This document shows, piece after piece, positions 1 through 8,266 of a stretch of 48,542 nt of DNA; the stretch's first letter is position 1; each line of letters begins with the position of its first letter. The position numbers were made by a program, and so were the translations under genes. The notes under the pieces were generated by a model. The model saw nothing but the letters and a program-made list of their open reading frames with translations. It searched no databases and was not told the DNA's origin. This DNA is from Streptomyces cupreus. Lineage in GTDB: Bacteria > Actinomycetota > Actinomycetes > Streptomycetales > Streptomycetaceae. Where the stretch lies: assembly GCF_014257025.1 (NCBI RefSeq), contig NZ_JACMSF010000059.1, positions 1 to 48,542 of the forward strand. Reading direction: 5' to 3'.

Positions 1-673
1 TGCCCTCCTCGGCGCCCGTTTCCCCGTACACCTCGGCGTACACGGCCGGGTCCATCGGGTACTCGCGGCGGGTGAGGCGACGGGAGAGGAGGTAGCCGAG
101 CAGGACGACGACGGCCGTGACGGGGATACCCATCAGCAGCACCAGGCCCTGGCTGGCGCCGATCGCCTCGACGACCGCGACCGCGCCGGGGTGCGGCGGC
201 AGGAAGGCGTGCACGGTGAGCATCGCGGCGCCCATGGGCAGGGCGTAGATCAGCAGCGGCTTGCGGGCGGCGCGGGCGACCCCGTACGCGATCGGCATCA
301 GGATGATCAGGCCGACCTCGAAGAAGACCGGGATGCCCAGGACGAACCCGGCGACGGTCAGGGCGAGTGGGGTTCGGCGGGAGCCGAACCTCTCGATGAG
401 GTAGTGCGCGAACGCGTGGGCGCCGCCGGAGAGTTCGATGATCCGGCCGATCATCGCGCCCAGCGCGATGATGGTGGCGATGTGGCCCAGGGTGGAGCCC
501 ATGCCGTCCTCGATGGTCTTCACCAGGTCGGCGGCGGGTACGCCCGCGGCGAGCGCGACGCCGATGCTGACGACGACAAGGGCGACGAAGGGCTGGACTC
601 TGGCTCTGAGAATGAGCAGGAGCAGGGCCGCGACACCGGCGACCGCGATGACGAGCAGAGTGGTGTGGCTCAT
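1..673 (-). CDS. GntP-family sugar-acid permease, 3' end beyond the window
   Basis: Membrane symporter that would bring a sugar acid (gluconate/threonate type) into the cell with protons. The visible N-terminal 224 residues are a run of hydrophobic segments. GntP-like features are the early ALLLLILRARVQPFVAL stretch, the GHIATIIALGAMIGRI stretch and the GIPVFFEVGLIILMPIAYG stretch. The start at 673 overlaps the stop of the upstream dehydrogenase (ATGA), so the two are translationally coupled at the end of the kinase-aldolase-dehydrogenase operon. The substrate is inferred from those neighbours: a four-carbon acid sugar rather than gluconate. The C-terminal half lies beyond the left edge. Confidence 0.85.
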   Translation of the reverse strand, partial: MSHTTLLVIAVAGVAALLLLILRARVQPFVALVVVSIGVALAAGVPAADLVKTIEDGMGSTLGHIATIIALGAMIGRIIELSGGAHAFAHYLIERFGSRRTPLALTVAGFVLGIPVFFEVGLIILMPIAYGVARAARKPLLIYALPMGAAMLTVHAFLPPHPGAVAVVEAIGASQGLVLLMGIPVTAVVVLLGYLLSRRLTRREYPMDPAVYAEVYGETGAEEG

Positions 674-1587
674 CGTCCCTCTCCTTCCGGGGACCGGGGA
701 GAGAGGACGGTGACGACGGAGGAGTCGTCTCGGGCGCCGAGTCCGGCGCGCTCGCCGAGCAGGTAGAGCTGTTCGGCCGCGGCGGCCAGGGGCACCGGGA
801 CGTGGGCGTCCTTGGCGATGCCGGTGACGATTCCCATGTCCTTGACGAAGATGTCAAGGCGCGACTTGACCTCGGGCGCGGGTCCGTCGTCGTACGTCTG
901 GACCATGCGCGGCCCGCGGTCGGCGAACATGAAAGATCCCGCGGCGCCGTGCTTGAGGCTGTCCACGACCGTGCCCGGGTCGAGTCCGAGCCCGCGGGCG
1001 AGCGCGATCGCCTCGGCCGCGGCCGCGATGTGCACGCCGGCCAGCAGCTGGTTGACGGCCTTCATCGCCTGGCCGTCACCGGGGCGCGGGCCCACGACCG
1101 TGAGGGTCGAGGCGAGCAGGTCGAGGACCGGCCGGGCCGTCTTCAGGGCAAGGTCCTCGGCACCGACGACGATCAGCAGATCGCCGTTGCCGGCCCGGAC
1201 GGGGCCGCCGCTGACGGGCGCGTCCACGGTGAGCACACCGCGCTCGGCGAGCCGCAGGGCGGTCGTGCGGGCCGCCTCCGGGCCGACCGTGCTGGTGAGG
1301 ATCACGACGGCGCCGGGGCGGAGGACTTCGGCGGCGCCGTTCTCGCCGAACAGCGCGCCTTCGACCTGCGCCTGGTCGCGTACGGCGAGCACGACGACGT
1401 CGGCTTCACGGACGGCCTCGGCGGGAGACGCCGCGTCGCGGGCGCCCTCGGCGGCCAGGGCCGAGCGCCGGTCGGGGGCGATGTCGTAGACGGAGACGGG
1501 GAGTTCGCCGTTCAGGCAGCGTGCCATGGGCAGACCCATGGCGCCCAGGCCTATGACGGCCGTATGGGGACGGGGGTGCGGAGACAT
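670..1587 (-). CDS. NAD-dependent 3-hydroxyacid dehydrogenase, L-threonate dehydrogenase-like (LtnD)
   Basis: 305-residue protein of the 6-phosphogluconate/3-hydroxyisobutyrate dehydrogenase family. A Rossmann N-terminus with GLGAMGLPMA begins about residue 13, the substrate loop DAPVSGGPVRAGNG lies near residue 120, and KAVNQLL near residue 170 supplies the catalytic lysine. In the threonate/erythronate pathways this family oxidises C2 of the four-carbon acid before phosphorylation by a DUF1537 kinase, and that kinase is encoded upstream here. The start at 1587 is chosen because AGGAGG lies just upstream; a longer open frame runs on but has no such site. The stop overlaps the permease start. 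The exact substrate (L-threonate or D-erythronate) cannot be read from sequence. Confidence 0.85.
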   Translation of the reverse strand: MSPHPRPHTAVIGLGAMGLPMARCLNGELPVSVYDIAPDRRSALAAEGARDAASPAEAVREADVVVLAVRDQAQVEGALFGENGAAEVLRPGAVVILTSTVGPEAARTTALRLAERGVLTVDAPVSGGPVRAGNGDLLIVVGAEDLALKTARPVLDLLASTLTVVGPRPGDGQAMKAVNQLLAGVHIAAAAEAIALARGLGLDPGTVVDSLKHGAAGSFMFADRGPRMVQTYDDGPAPEVKSRLDIFVKDMGIVTGIAKDAHVPVPLAAAAEQLYLLGERAGLGARDDSSVVTVLSPRSPEGEGR

Positions 1588-1828
1588 CTTTGTCCTCCTG
1601 GGGAGAAAGAGGTGAGCGGGGGTTGGCTGCCGGGTTGGGGAAAGCCCTGGCAGGAGAGGGGATACGGGCCGACGCGGCTCATGCGAGGGGATGGCGCAGA
1701 AGCCGGCGACTCTGGGGGCGGCTCGCCGGGGTGGTGCGATGCTGCGGTGGTCGTACGGCGGTCTTGCGCCGTACGGCGGTACTGCGCGGCTTGTGGTCAG
1801 CGAGGCTGGGTCGAGACCGCGTGTGTGC

Positions 1829-2680
1829 TCACGCGGCGCGCGGGGTGAGGCGGCCGATGACATCCAGGGCGGCGTCCCGGACCGCGTCGCGGCCCGCCGC
1901 CCACAGGGAGACGACGTCGGAGCCGGGCAGCGCGGCGGGGAGGGTCGCGCGGACGGCTTCCAGGTAGGCGCGGCGCAGCTCGGCGTTGACGTTGACCTTG
2001 GCGACGCCACGGGCGAGGGCGCCGTGCAGTTCCTCGACGGGCAGCCCGCTGGCCCCGTGCAGGACGAGCGGTACCGGTACGACGTCGTGGATCGCGGCCA
2101 GCCGGTCCAGGTCGAGGCGGATCGGGTCCTTGGTGAAGCCGTGAACGTTGCCGACGGCTACGGCGAGCGCGTCCACGCACGTCGCGGCCACGAACTCGGC
2201 CGCCTGCTGCGGGTCGGTCATCGCCGTGGGCTGCGCGACGGCGTCGGTGGAGACGTCCTCGTCGCCGGGGAGGGCGCCGAGTTCGGCCTCCACCCAGGCG
2301 CCGTGGTCGCGGGCCCGCCGGACCGCCTCCTTCGTCAGAGCGATGTTCTCGGCGAAGGGCAGGTGGGAGCCGTCGACCATGACGGAGGTGTAGCCCGCCT
2401 CCAGGCAGGCCGTGATCTCCTCCAGGTCCCGGCTGTGGTCGAGGTGCACACCGAGCGGGGCGGCGGAGTGGGCGGCGGCGTCCAGTGCCAGCCGCATCAG
2501 GGCCTCGCGCCCGGCGTGCTTGAAGGGGCTGGAGCCCGCTTGGATCAGGACGGGCCGGCCTGCCGTCTCGGCGGCGGCCGTGATGCCCTGGACGGTCTCC
2601 AGGTTGTAGGCGACGAACCCGGGCAGGGCGTGACCGGCGGCTGCGGCCTCCTTCAGGGCGTCGGTTCCGTGCAGCAGCAT
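1829..2680 (-). CDS. Class II fructose-bisphosphate-aldolase-family aldolase (GatY/KbaY-like)
   Basis: 283-residue zinc-dependent class II aldolase. Family features in order are GFVAYNLETVQGI (about residue 20), the zinc-binding GVHLDHSRD (about 77), SVMVDGSH (about 99), AVGNVHGF (about 175) and VLHGASGLP (about 207). It would cleave a ketose phosphate to dihydroxyacetone phosphate or a similar C3 unit. Its start overlaps the kinase stop (ATGA), so it is made together with that kinase. The usual L-threonate and D-erythronate pathways use the adducin-type decarboxylase OtnC; here this unrelated aldolase sits in that position, so the end reaction may differ. A 241-bp gap separates it from the dehydrogenase. 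Confidence 0.85.
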   Translation of the reverse strand: MLLHGTDALKEAAAAGHALPGFVAYNLETVQGITAAAETAGRPVLIQAGSSPFKHAGREALMRLALDAAAHSAAPLGVHLDHSRDLEEITACLEAGYTSVMVDGSHLPFAENIALTKEAVRRARDHGAWVEAELGALPGDEDVSTDAVAQPTAMTDPQQAAEFVAATCVDALAVAVGNVHGFTKDPIRLDLDRLAAIHDVVPVPLVLHGASGLPVEELHGALARGVAKVNVNAELRRAYLEAVRATLPAALPGSDVVSLWAAGRDAVRDAALDVIGRLTPRAA

Positions 2681-4128
2681 CAGGCGCTCCTGAGCAGGTC
2701 GAGGGCGTCGGCGAGGGCGTCGGGGCCGCCGACGTTCCCGGCGAAGACGATGTAGGGGATGCCGGAGGCAGGGCCGTCGACCGGCTCCCAGAGGGAGACG
2801 ATGCCGGGCAGGAGCGTGCCCCGGGCCCAGGCACGGCGGATCTCAAGGCCGTGGGTGGCGGTGTCGCTGGAGGTGATGCCGCCCTTGGCGACGACGAAGG
2901 CGGGTCGGCGGATGGCGTTGACCCGGCGCACGGCCTCCACGAGCGCGGCGGAGACCCGGCGGGAGATCGCCAGGCTGTCGTCCGCGTCGGCGCCCGTCAC
3001 CAGCGTGCGCGAGGTGCGGATCACGGCATCCACGGACGCCAGCGCTCCGGCCGCCGCGGCCGCGACCTCGGCGATGTGGGCGTCACGCCGCTCCTCGTCG
3101 AGCAGGAGAGCCACGTCCAGCTCGTACTCGGCGATCCCGCCACGCTCCCGTAGCCGGTCCAACTGCCGTGTCGTGAGCGACACATGGGACCCCACGGCGA
3201 TCAGCCCGTGCGGCGCGTCCCCGCGCAGCGGACGCAGTTCCGCGGGTGTGAGCGGTGCCCGCCCGGCCTGTCCGGCGCGGGCCCTGACGAAGGACGGCCC
3301 GACCCGGTACAGCAGCCGCGTGCCGCTCTCCTCGGCCTGAGCGAGGGCCAGGGCCAGCACCCGCAGATCGTCGTCGCACACCGCGTCGACCACGGCGGTG
3401 CGTCCGCCGCGCAGCGAGGACAGCAGCCGCGCCGTGTGCTCCGGACCGCCGCCGCGCAGGTCGTCGAGGGTGATGCGCAGGACCTTCTCGGCGGGCACGC
3501 GTCCGTCCGTCTTCTCCTCGACCCATTCGGGCAGCGAGGAGCTGCGGTAGCCGAAGGTGGCATCGCGGGCGAACTCGCTCTCGCCGACCGGCAGCAGCCC
3601 GTCGGGCGTTCGCATCCAGTGGCGGGAGCCGACGGTCAGCCGGCCCGCCTCGATGTAGGCGGGGACCAGCACGACGCCGTCCGGAGCGCCGACGCCCAGT
3701 TCGGTGAACTCCTCGGCGAGGACGTCGGTCTCCAGCGGGAAGTGGCCGCGCAGGGTCGAGTCGCCGCGGCTGGCCAGGACGTAACCGGTGCCCTCGGCCG
3801 CCGAGGCCGCGTGCAGGGCGCGGACGACTTCGCGGTTGCGGGTGGCGGCGTCCTCCGGCGCCAGGCTGCGGGTGTTGGTGAGGACGAAGAAGGCGGCGCT
3901 GTCCTGGCGCAGCGCCCAGCGCAGGTCGTCCACCGTCCAGGTGGTCAGGACCGGGACGTCGGTGACGGTCTGGGTGCCGGTCGGGTCGTCGTCGAGGACG
4001 ACGAGTCGGGGGCCGCCGGATATGCGGGCGGCGACCTCGGTGGCGCTCACCTCGCGGACCGGGGGGAGCCCTTCCAGCACCGCGGCCTCGGGGACAGGCC
4101 GCGTCTGGGCATGAAGGGGTAGGGACAT
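2680..4128 (-). CDS. Four-carbon acid sugar kinase (DUF1537, OtnK/DtnK family)
   Basis: 482-residue kinase that phosphorylates a four-carbon sugar acid at C4 using ATP. The N-terminal sugar-binding domain opens with VVLDDDPTGTQTVTDVPVL (about residues 43-61), the family signature. The C-terminal nucleotide-binding domain shows VVAKGGITSSDTATHGL (about residue 416) and YIVFAGNVGGPDAL near the end. First structural gene of the operon: GGA lies 8-10 nt before the start at 4128, and the GntR regulator gene ends about 40 bp upstream on the same strand. The family is well characterised; which epimer is used (threonate, erythronate or a 2-oxo/3-oxo derivative) is open. Confidence 0.9.
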   Translation of the reverse strand: MSLPLHAQTRPVPEAAVLEGLPPVREVSATEVAARISGGPRLVVLDDDPTGTQTVTDVPVLTTWTVDDLRWALRQDSAAFFVLTNTRSLAPEDAATRNREVVRALHAASAAEGTGYVLASRGDSTLRGHFPLETDVLAEEFTELGVGAPDGVVLVPAYIEAGRLTVGSRHWMRTPDGLLPVGESEFARDATFGYRSSSLPEWVEEKTDGRVPAEKVLRITLDDLRGGGPEHTARLLSSLRGGRTAVVDAVCDDDLRVLALALAQAEESGTRLLYRVGPSFVRARAGQAGRAPLTPAELRPLRGDAPHGLIAVGSHVSLTTRQLDRLRERGGIAEYELDVALLLDEERRDAHIAEVAAAAAGALASVDAVIRTSRTLVTGADADDSLAISRRVSAALVEAVRRVNAIRRPAFVVAKGGITSSDTATHGLEIRRAWARGTLLPGIVSLWEPVDGPASGIPYIVFAGNVGGPDALADALDLLRSA

Positions 4129-4167
4129 GATGAATTCCTGTTGCGTGACGTGGAGTTGAGGGGAGGG

Positions 4168-4866
4168 TCAGTCGAGGTCGCGTTTGATCACATGGGTGCG
4201 CAGGTCGTCGGCGGTCTGGTTCATGTGGCCGTCCATGGCGGCTCGGGCGGCCTCGGGGCTGCCGGACTCCAGCGCGGCGAGCACCCTCTCGTGGTGCGCG
4301 ATGGCGTTCGTACGGATCTCGGGGACGGCCGAGGTCTCCCGGCGCCCCTCCACCAGCAGCGGGCCGAACGGCTCGAAGAGCAGGGGGACGAACAGGTTGC
4401 CCGTCGCCCGCATCACCGTGTCGTGGAAGTCGATGTCGGCCTGCACGAACTGCTCGGTGTCGCCCGCGTCGGCGGCCTCGCGCATGACCGCCAGATGCTG
4501 GCGCAGGGCTTCCAGGTCCTCCTCGGTACGGCGGGAGGCGGCGAGTTCGCACGCGCCGTTCTCGATGAGCCGGCGCGCCTCGATCAGCCGCTCCGACAGA
4601 GCCCCGGTCGAGGTGCGCGAGGCCGCCCGCACCACGGGCTCCAGGGCGGTCCACCGGTCCGGCGGGTTGACGTAGGTACCCCGGCCGCGCACGACCCGGA
4701 CGACGTTCTGGGCGCGCAGCTGCTTGACCGCCTCGCGCACTGTCAGGCGGCTGACCCCGCCCTGCTCCGAGAGCTCACCCTCGGGCGGAAGAGCGGAGTC
4801 CGGCGGGTACTGGCCGTCGATGATCGCGGTGAGCAACTGCTCGGCGAGGTCGTCGGAGAGCGACAT
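4168..4866 (-). CDS. GntR-family (FadR subfamily) transcriptional regulator of the sugar-acid operon
   Basis: 232-residue repressor-type protein. The winged helix is N-terminal (DGQYPPDSALPPEGELSEQG, then SRLTVREAVKQL, then VVRGRGTYV), followed by an all-helical FCD ligand domain (DIDFHDTVMRATGN about residue 140, HHERVLAALESG about residue 190), where conserved His/Asp residues normally bind a metal and an organic acid. The start at 4866 is preferred over the ATG at 4905 because AGAGG precedes it and because the likely operator (4894-4920) would otherwise fall inside the gene. It leads the minus-strand operon and is separated from the kinase by about 40 bp, so it probably controls itself and the pathway. 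Confidence 0.88.
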   Translation of the reverse strand: MSLSDDLAEQLLTAIIDGQYPPDSALPPEGELSEQGGVSRLTVREAVKQLRAQNVVRVVRGRGTYVNPPDRWTALEPVVRAASRTSTGALSERLIEARRLIENGACELAASRRTEEDLEALRQHLAVMREAADAGDTEQFVQADIDFHDTVMRATGNLFVPLLFEPFGPLLVEGRRETSAVPEIRTNAIAHHERVLAALESGSPEAARAAMDGHMNQTADDLRTHVIKRDLD

Positions 4867-4893
4867 GGCGGGGAACCTCTTCGTCCGGTGATC

Positions 4894-4920
4894 GACATCA
4901 GACATCAGACATCAGATGTC
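4894..4920. promoter_or_regulatory. Probable GntR operator: GACATCA x3 plus GATGTC
   Basis: Three head-to-tail copies of GACATCA (4894-4914) are followed by GATGTC, so the last copy forms a perfect 13-bp palindrome, GACATCAGATGTC, at 4908-4920. It sits 28-54 bp upstream of the regulator start, where a FadR-type autoregulator would be expected to bind. That this regulator binds here is inference from position and symmetry. Confidence 0.55.
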
Positions 4921-5500
4921 TATGTGCCGGTAACAATGACACCGGCGGCAAGACGCGTCAATACCCCGGCCGACGACCGTCCCGGTGCACCCGGCAACGC
5001 GTCCGGTGCCGTTCCGCTCGGCGTCGCGGGCGAGGGGCGGCGGATGCCGGACCAGTTGCACCAAATGGCCGCCGGGCCTGACGGCCGGGCAATGTCAGCG
5101 GAACGCAGCCGCCGACGACCCGGGAGGCAGCACCTGTCTGCTGTCTGGCTCACCGTCGCCTCGGTCGAGACCAAGATCCGGGCCATATGCGGGCCAACAT
5201 TCCGTTCGTCGCGCGCTTGACCCTCGTCTTCACTGGTCACAGCGCCACGCAGGGCGCACCACCAGCAGACCAGGAACCTACTGGGACGCGAACCGCGCCC
5301 AATCCCAGCGCCGCACCTGTCCGCGCAGAGACAGAGTCGGACGGACAGCTTGGCGACTCCGATCGAGTCGGCTGCTGCAACTCGGCTCTAAACCGATCCG
5401 CCCATGATGTCCGAGTTCCACGGAGCGTAGTCAAACCAAGTCAGCCCGGGAGAGACGAACACGGGTGGTGACGTGGGAATTTGGTCAGCACCAAACCAGC
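4921..5500. other. No convincing gene
   Basis: About 580 bp between the GntR promoter and the aconitase relic. Several short frames exist but none has a recognisable protein or a good ribosome-binding site. The sequence is somewhat less G+C-rich than its surroundings from about 5200 to 5500. Confidence 0.5.
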
Positions 5501-5527
5501 ACGGGAGCCAGTACGCCCACGTCAAAT

Positions 5528-5856
5528 CACCCCAACTACGCTTCCCTGAACCGCTCCAACATCCCCAAGCTCGCCGAGTTCACCTTCACCCGCCTCGATC
5601 CCGACTACGCCCGGCGCGCCGCCGACCTGGCCAACTTCGGCGTACTGCCCCTGGAGTTCGACCGACCCGCCGACTACGACCGCATCAACCCCGGCGACCG
5701 GCTACGGCTGGAGAACCTCCACGCCGCGCTCGCCCCCCGAGCCGAACCCCGTCTGCGGCTGCACAACACCACCAAGGACGAGACCTACCGGGTCCGCCAT
5801 CACCTCTCTGACGGCCGCCGTCGCACCGTACTCGCCGGAGGCACCATCGCGGCCCT
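5528..5856 (+). pseudogene. Relic of the C-terminal end of an aconitase-family hydratase
   Basis: The frame open from 5465 to 5950 contains NFGVLPLEFDRPADYDRI and then GDRLRLENLHAAL. These match the swivelling C-terminal domain of aconitases (usual pattern NLVNFGVLPLEF, ADYDRIEQGD). It is followed by HNTTKDETYRVRHHLSDG and VLAGGTIAAL, which resemble the family end. Over 500 residues of the catalytic part are absent, the region upstream in frame is low-complexity, and no ribosome-binding site precedes it, so it cannot be a functional enzyme. The drop from RVRHHLSDGRRRT to VLAGG also looks degraded. Confidence 0.65.
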
Positions 5857-5974
5857 CGCCCGCGAGGAGCAACAACACCCGGAGGCGCCAGGTGCCGACC
5901 TCCTTGCCACGTCGGCTGATGCGGGCGACTTCACGCACAACGGCGGCTGACCCGGCCACCACGCGTATCTGCGC

Positions 5975-6115
5975 TCAGTCCTCGGGGGCCCCTTCGTCCA
6001 CCCGGTACGTCTTGGACCATGTGGCGCCACAGCGGCAGTGGGACAGCTCGATCAAGTCGCCACCGTCACTGACACTCAGACCGTCCCAAATGCGGACGTG
6101 AACGTGTTCACCCAT
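5975..6115 (-). CDS. Small CxC protein, 46 residues, unknown function
   Basis: ATG at 6115 preceded by GGAGAGG about 4 nt upstream, then an open frame of 46 codons: acidic, with SHCRCGATWSKTYRVDE near the C-terminus. The CxC pair and nearby His suggest a small metal-binding fold, but two cysteines alone are not enough to say so. The good start context and ordinary codon use make it more likely real than chance. No family recognised. Confidence 0.5.
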   Translation of the reverse strand: MGEHVHVRIWDGLSVSDGGDLIELSHCRCGATWSKTYRVDEGAPED

Positions 6116-6175
6116 CGCCTCTCCTCCGATGGGCGGCATGGTATTGAGCGAAATGCCGTAATGGACAGGATCTGC

Positions 6176-6395
6176 TCACATGATGAGATTTACCCTTGGG
6201 ACGTAGTTGTCCGCACGTTCGATCTGCGGCCGGTAGACCACGCCGATCGCGCGGTGACCGCGCTCCTGGTGGAACCACTCGTCCAGCCCGGTGGACGGCG
6301 GCCACTGCAACTGCACGTGCGGGAAGACGAACAGGGCTCGCTCACCGTCCCGGGCAGATCACCCACTCCTCCGCGGAGACCGGATACGCCGTGTG
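6176..6395 (-). pseudogene. Frameshifted fragment of a hypothetical protein
   Basis: Minus-strand reading gives ERALFVFPHVQLQWPPSTGL, then DEWFHQERGHRAIGVVYRPQ and IERADNYVPRVNLIM before a stop at 6176. This is natural-looking protein sequence with no start in its own frame. Just upstream a different frame reads VSAEEWVICPG, so about one indel near 6360 appears to separate the two halves. No family recognised. Confidence 0.4.
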
Positions 6396-6431
6396 CGCTG
6401 CGGGTCGAGCGGGGAGCCCAGGGCTCGGTGA

Positions 6432-7112
6432 TCAGGCTTGGTTCTGGCGTTGGTCGCCGCTGAGCTGTCGGAGTCGGTCGGTGTGGCGGGCGACGTCATC
6501 GACGCGTGCCGCGAGGTCGGGGTGGCCGGACGCCAGATACGCGTGCGTCGCCGTCAAGGGGCCGACCAGGGCGGCCGCGTCGTTGTCGGCGAGGGAGGCG
6601 GTGAGCTCGGCGAGAGGCGTGCGGGCGGCGGCGGGGAGGTCGGGGAGGGCAGTGATCTGGCCGGCGAGCTGGCGCAGGTCCGCGGCGTTGGCGCGGGCCC
6701 AGGCGGTGACGGTGCGGTCGGCGGCGCGGCGGTCGCGGGTCGCGCGTACCCGCTGCTCGCCGGTGGAGCCCGGGTTTCCGGGGCGCACGCGCAGGTAGCG
6801 GCGTTCGGCGGCCTGGCGACTGGAGACGCCGAGGGGGTGGGCGAGCTCGGCCCAGCTGGCGCCCGCCTCCCGGGCGGCTTCGATCAGGCCCGGTTCCCAT
6901 TCGGCGAGCTGATCGCGCGCTTCGCGCAGCAGCAGGAGCGCGGCGCATACCTGCTCCGAGCTGGCCTGGCCAGGCTCGGGGTGCTCTGCGTCCCGCGATG
7001 CCCCGGCAGTGCGCAGGGCCTCGTGGATCGCGTCCAGAGCCGCGGCGGCGGCGAGGAAGGACGTGAGGCTGACACCGGGCGCGCGGGGGGTGGACTGATC
7101 GTCAGCGGTCAT
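6432..7112 (-). CDS. rheA: RheA-type heat-shock repressor (HSP18 transcriptional regulator)
   Basis: 226-residue regulator encoded divergently from an 18-kDa small heat-shock gene. In Streptomyces albus the equivalent gene encodes RheA, a thermosensor of about 225 residues that represses hsp18 and itself. Here the central part has a helix-turn-helix-like segment (ASWAELAHPLGVSSRQAAER, about residues 85-104) and the protein is otherwise Ala-rich and helical. The start at 7112 has GGAGG immediately upstream. The intergenic region carries the published RheA operator pattern exactly (7156-7174), so length, position and target site all agree. RheA is known to change conformation with temperature rather than bind a ligand. 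Confidence 0.8.
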   Translation of the reverse strand: MTADDQSTPRAPGVSLTSFLAAAAALDAIHEALRTAGASRDAEHPEPGQASSEQVCAALLLLREARDQLAEWEPGLIEAAREAGASWAELAHPLGVSSRQAAERRYLRVRPGNPGSTGEQRVRATRDRRAADRTVTAWARANAADLRQLAGQITALPDLPAAARTPLAELTASLADNDAAALVGPLTATHAYLASGHPDLAARVDDVARHTDRLRQLSGDQRQNQA

Positions 7113-7155
7113 GGAGCCTCCAGCGCTAGTGTCGTCGTAGCGACGACGTTTCGCT

Positions 7156-7174
7156 TGTCATCGTTTCGATGACA
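7156..7174. promoter_or_regulatory. RheA operator, perfect palindrome
   Basis: TGTCATCGTTTCGATGACA is a perfect 19-bp inverted repeat and matches TGTCATC-N5-GATGACA, the operator described for S. albus RheA. It lies between the divergent rheA and hsp18 genes, 44 bp from the rheA start and 69 bp from the hsp18 start, where one bound repressor could shut both promoters. Confidence 0.85.
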
Positions 7175-7243
7175 TGTTACAACGATGGCAGGTGAACCGC
7201 ATTGGCAGCGACATGCTTGGCCCGAACACTGGAGGTGTTGACG

Positions 7244-7678
7244 ATGTTGATGCGCACCGACCCGTTCCGTGAGCTTGACCGGCTCACCCAGCAGCTCCTG
7301 GGCACGACCGGCACCTGGTCGCGGCCGTCGGCGATGCCGATGGACGCCTACCGCGAGGGCGAGGAGTACGTGATCGCCATCGACCTGCCCGGCGTGGCCA
7401 CGGACGCGATCGACATCGACGTCGAGCGCAACATGCTGACCGTCAAGGCCGAGCGGCGGCCCGCCGACAAGGCGGACGACGTGCAGATGGAGCTCTCCGA
7501 GCGGCCTCTGGGCGTCTTCTCCCGCCAGCTCGTGCTGGCCGACACCCTGGACACCGAGCACATCAGGGCGGACTACGACGCGGGTGTACTGACCCTGCGC
7601 ATCCCGATCGCCGAGCGCGCCAAGCCCCGGAAGATCGCCATCGGCGGCGGCTCCGCGCGCAAGGAGATCAGCGGCTGA
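7244..7678 (+). CDS. hsp18: Small heat-shock protein, Hsp18/Hsp20 family
   Basis: 144-residue ATP-independent holdase chaperone of the alpha-crystallin family. The crystallin domain starts at about residue 30 with PMDAYREGEEYVIAIDLPGV, continues through LTVKAERR and ends with the signature DYDAGVLTLRIPI. The ATG at 7244 has GGAGG about 8 nt upstream; an in-frame upstream TTG lacks one. Divergent from rheA with the operator between them, so heat-induced by derepression. Confidence 0.92.
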   Translation: MLMRTDPFRELDRLTQQLLGTTGTWSRPSAMPMDAYREGEEYVIAIDLPGVATDAIDIDVERNMLTVKAERRPADKADDVQMELSERPLGVFSRQLVLADTLDTEHIRADYDAGVLTLRIPIAERAKPRKIAIGGGSARKEISG

Positions 7679-7758
7679 ACTCCCCTCCCCGCCGCGCCGG
7701 AGTACGGGGGCGGCCGCCCCCGTACTCCGATCGCCACCGCACACGTACGGGAGCAGCG

Positions 7759-8154
7759 ATGACCATGCGACGTGAGGCGTTCCTGGAGCAGGTCAAGGAA
7801 CGCGGCGCGTACGAGACCACCGAGGAAGCCGAGCGGGCAGCCCGCACCGTGCTGGCGCTGCTGGGCGCGCACCTGGTGGGCGAGATACGGGCGGACCTGG
7901 CCGCCCGGCTACCGGAGGATCTCGCGCTCATCCTGCTCAATCCGCTCCAGGCGCGCGAGCCGCTGTCCCCCGAGCGGTTCGTACGGGCCACCGCGGCCTG
8001 GATCGAGGGAGCCACCGAACAAACCGCGGCCTGGGATGTGGGCGCCGTGCTCAGCGTGGCCGCGGACGCCGCGGGCGAAGAGCTCACCCGCCGCATCCTG
8101 CTCCAGCTCCCAGTCGGTTACGACCTGCTGTTCGGCCATTCCCAGCGCGTATAG
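7759..8154 (+). CDS. DUF2267 protein (first copy)
   Basis: 131-residue soluble helical protein of the DUF2267 family, which has no settled function. Typical features are the opening FLEQVKERGAYETTEEAERA, the repeat-like RTVLALLGAHLVGEIRADL, and the LPEDL/LLNPLQ segment. Starts 80 bp after hsp18 on the same strand, so it may share the heat-inducible transcript. A weak purine-rich GGGAGC precedes the ATG. A second, diverged copy follows at 8267. Confidence 0.8.
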   Translation: MTMRREAFLEQVKERGAYETTEEAERAARTVLALLGAHLVGEIRADLAARLPEDLALILLNPLQAREPLSPERFVRATAAWIEGATEQTAAWDVGAVLSVAADAAGEELTRRILLQLPVGYDLLFGHSQRV

Positions 8155-8266
8155 CCCACGGGCAGCGACAACCCTCCCCCTGACCCAGCGACATCGGTGG
8201 TCGGCGGGCGAGCCCCCGGCCACCGCCTCGCGACCAGCTTCGACGAGAAAGGCAACCGCGTCACCG

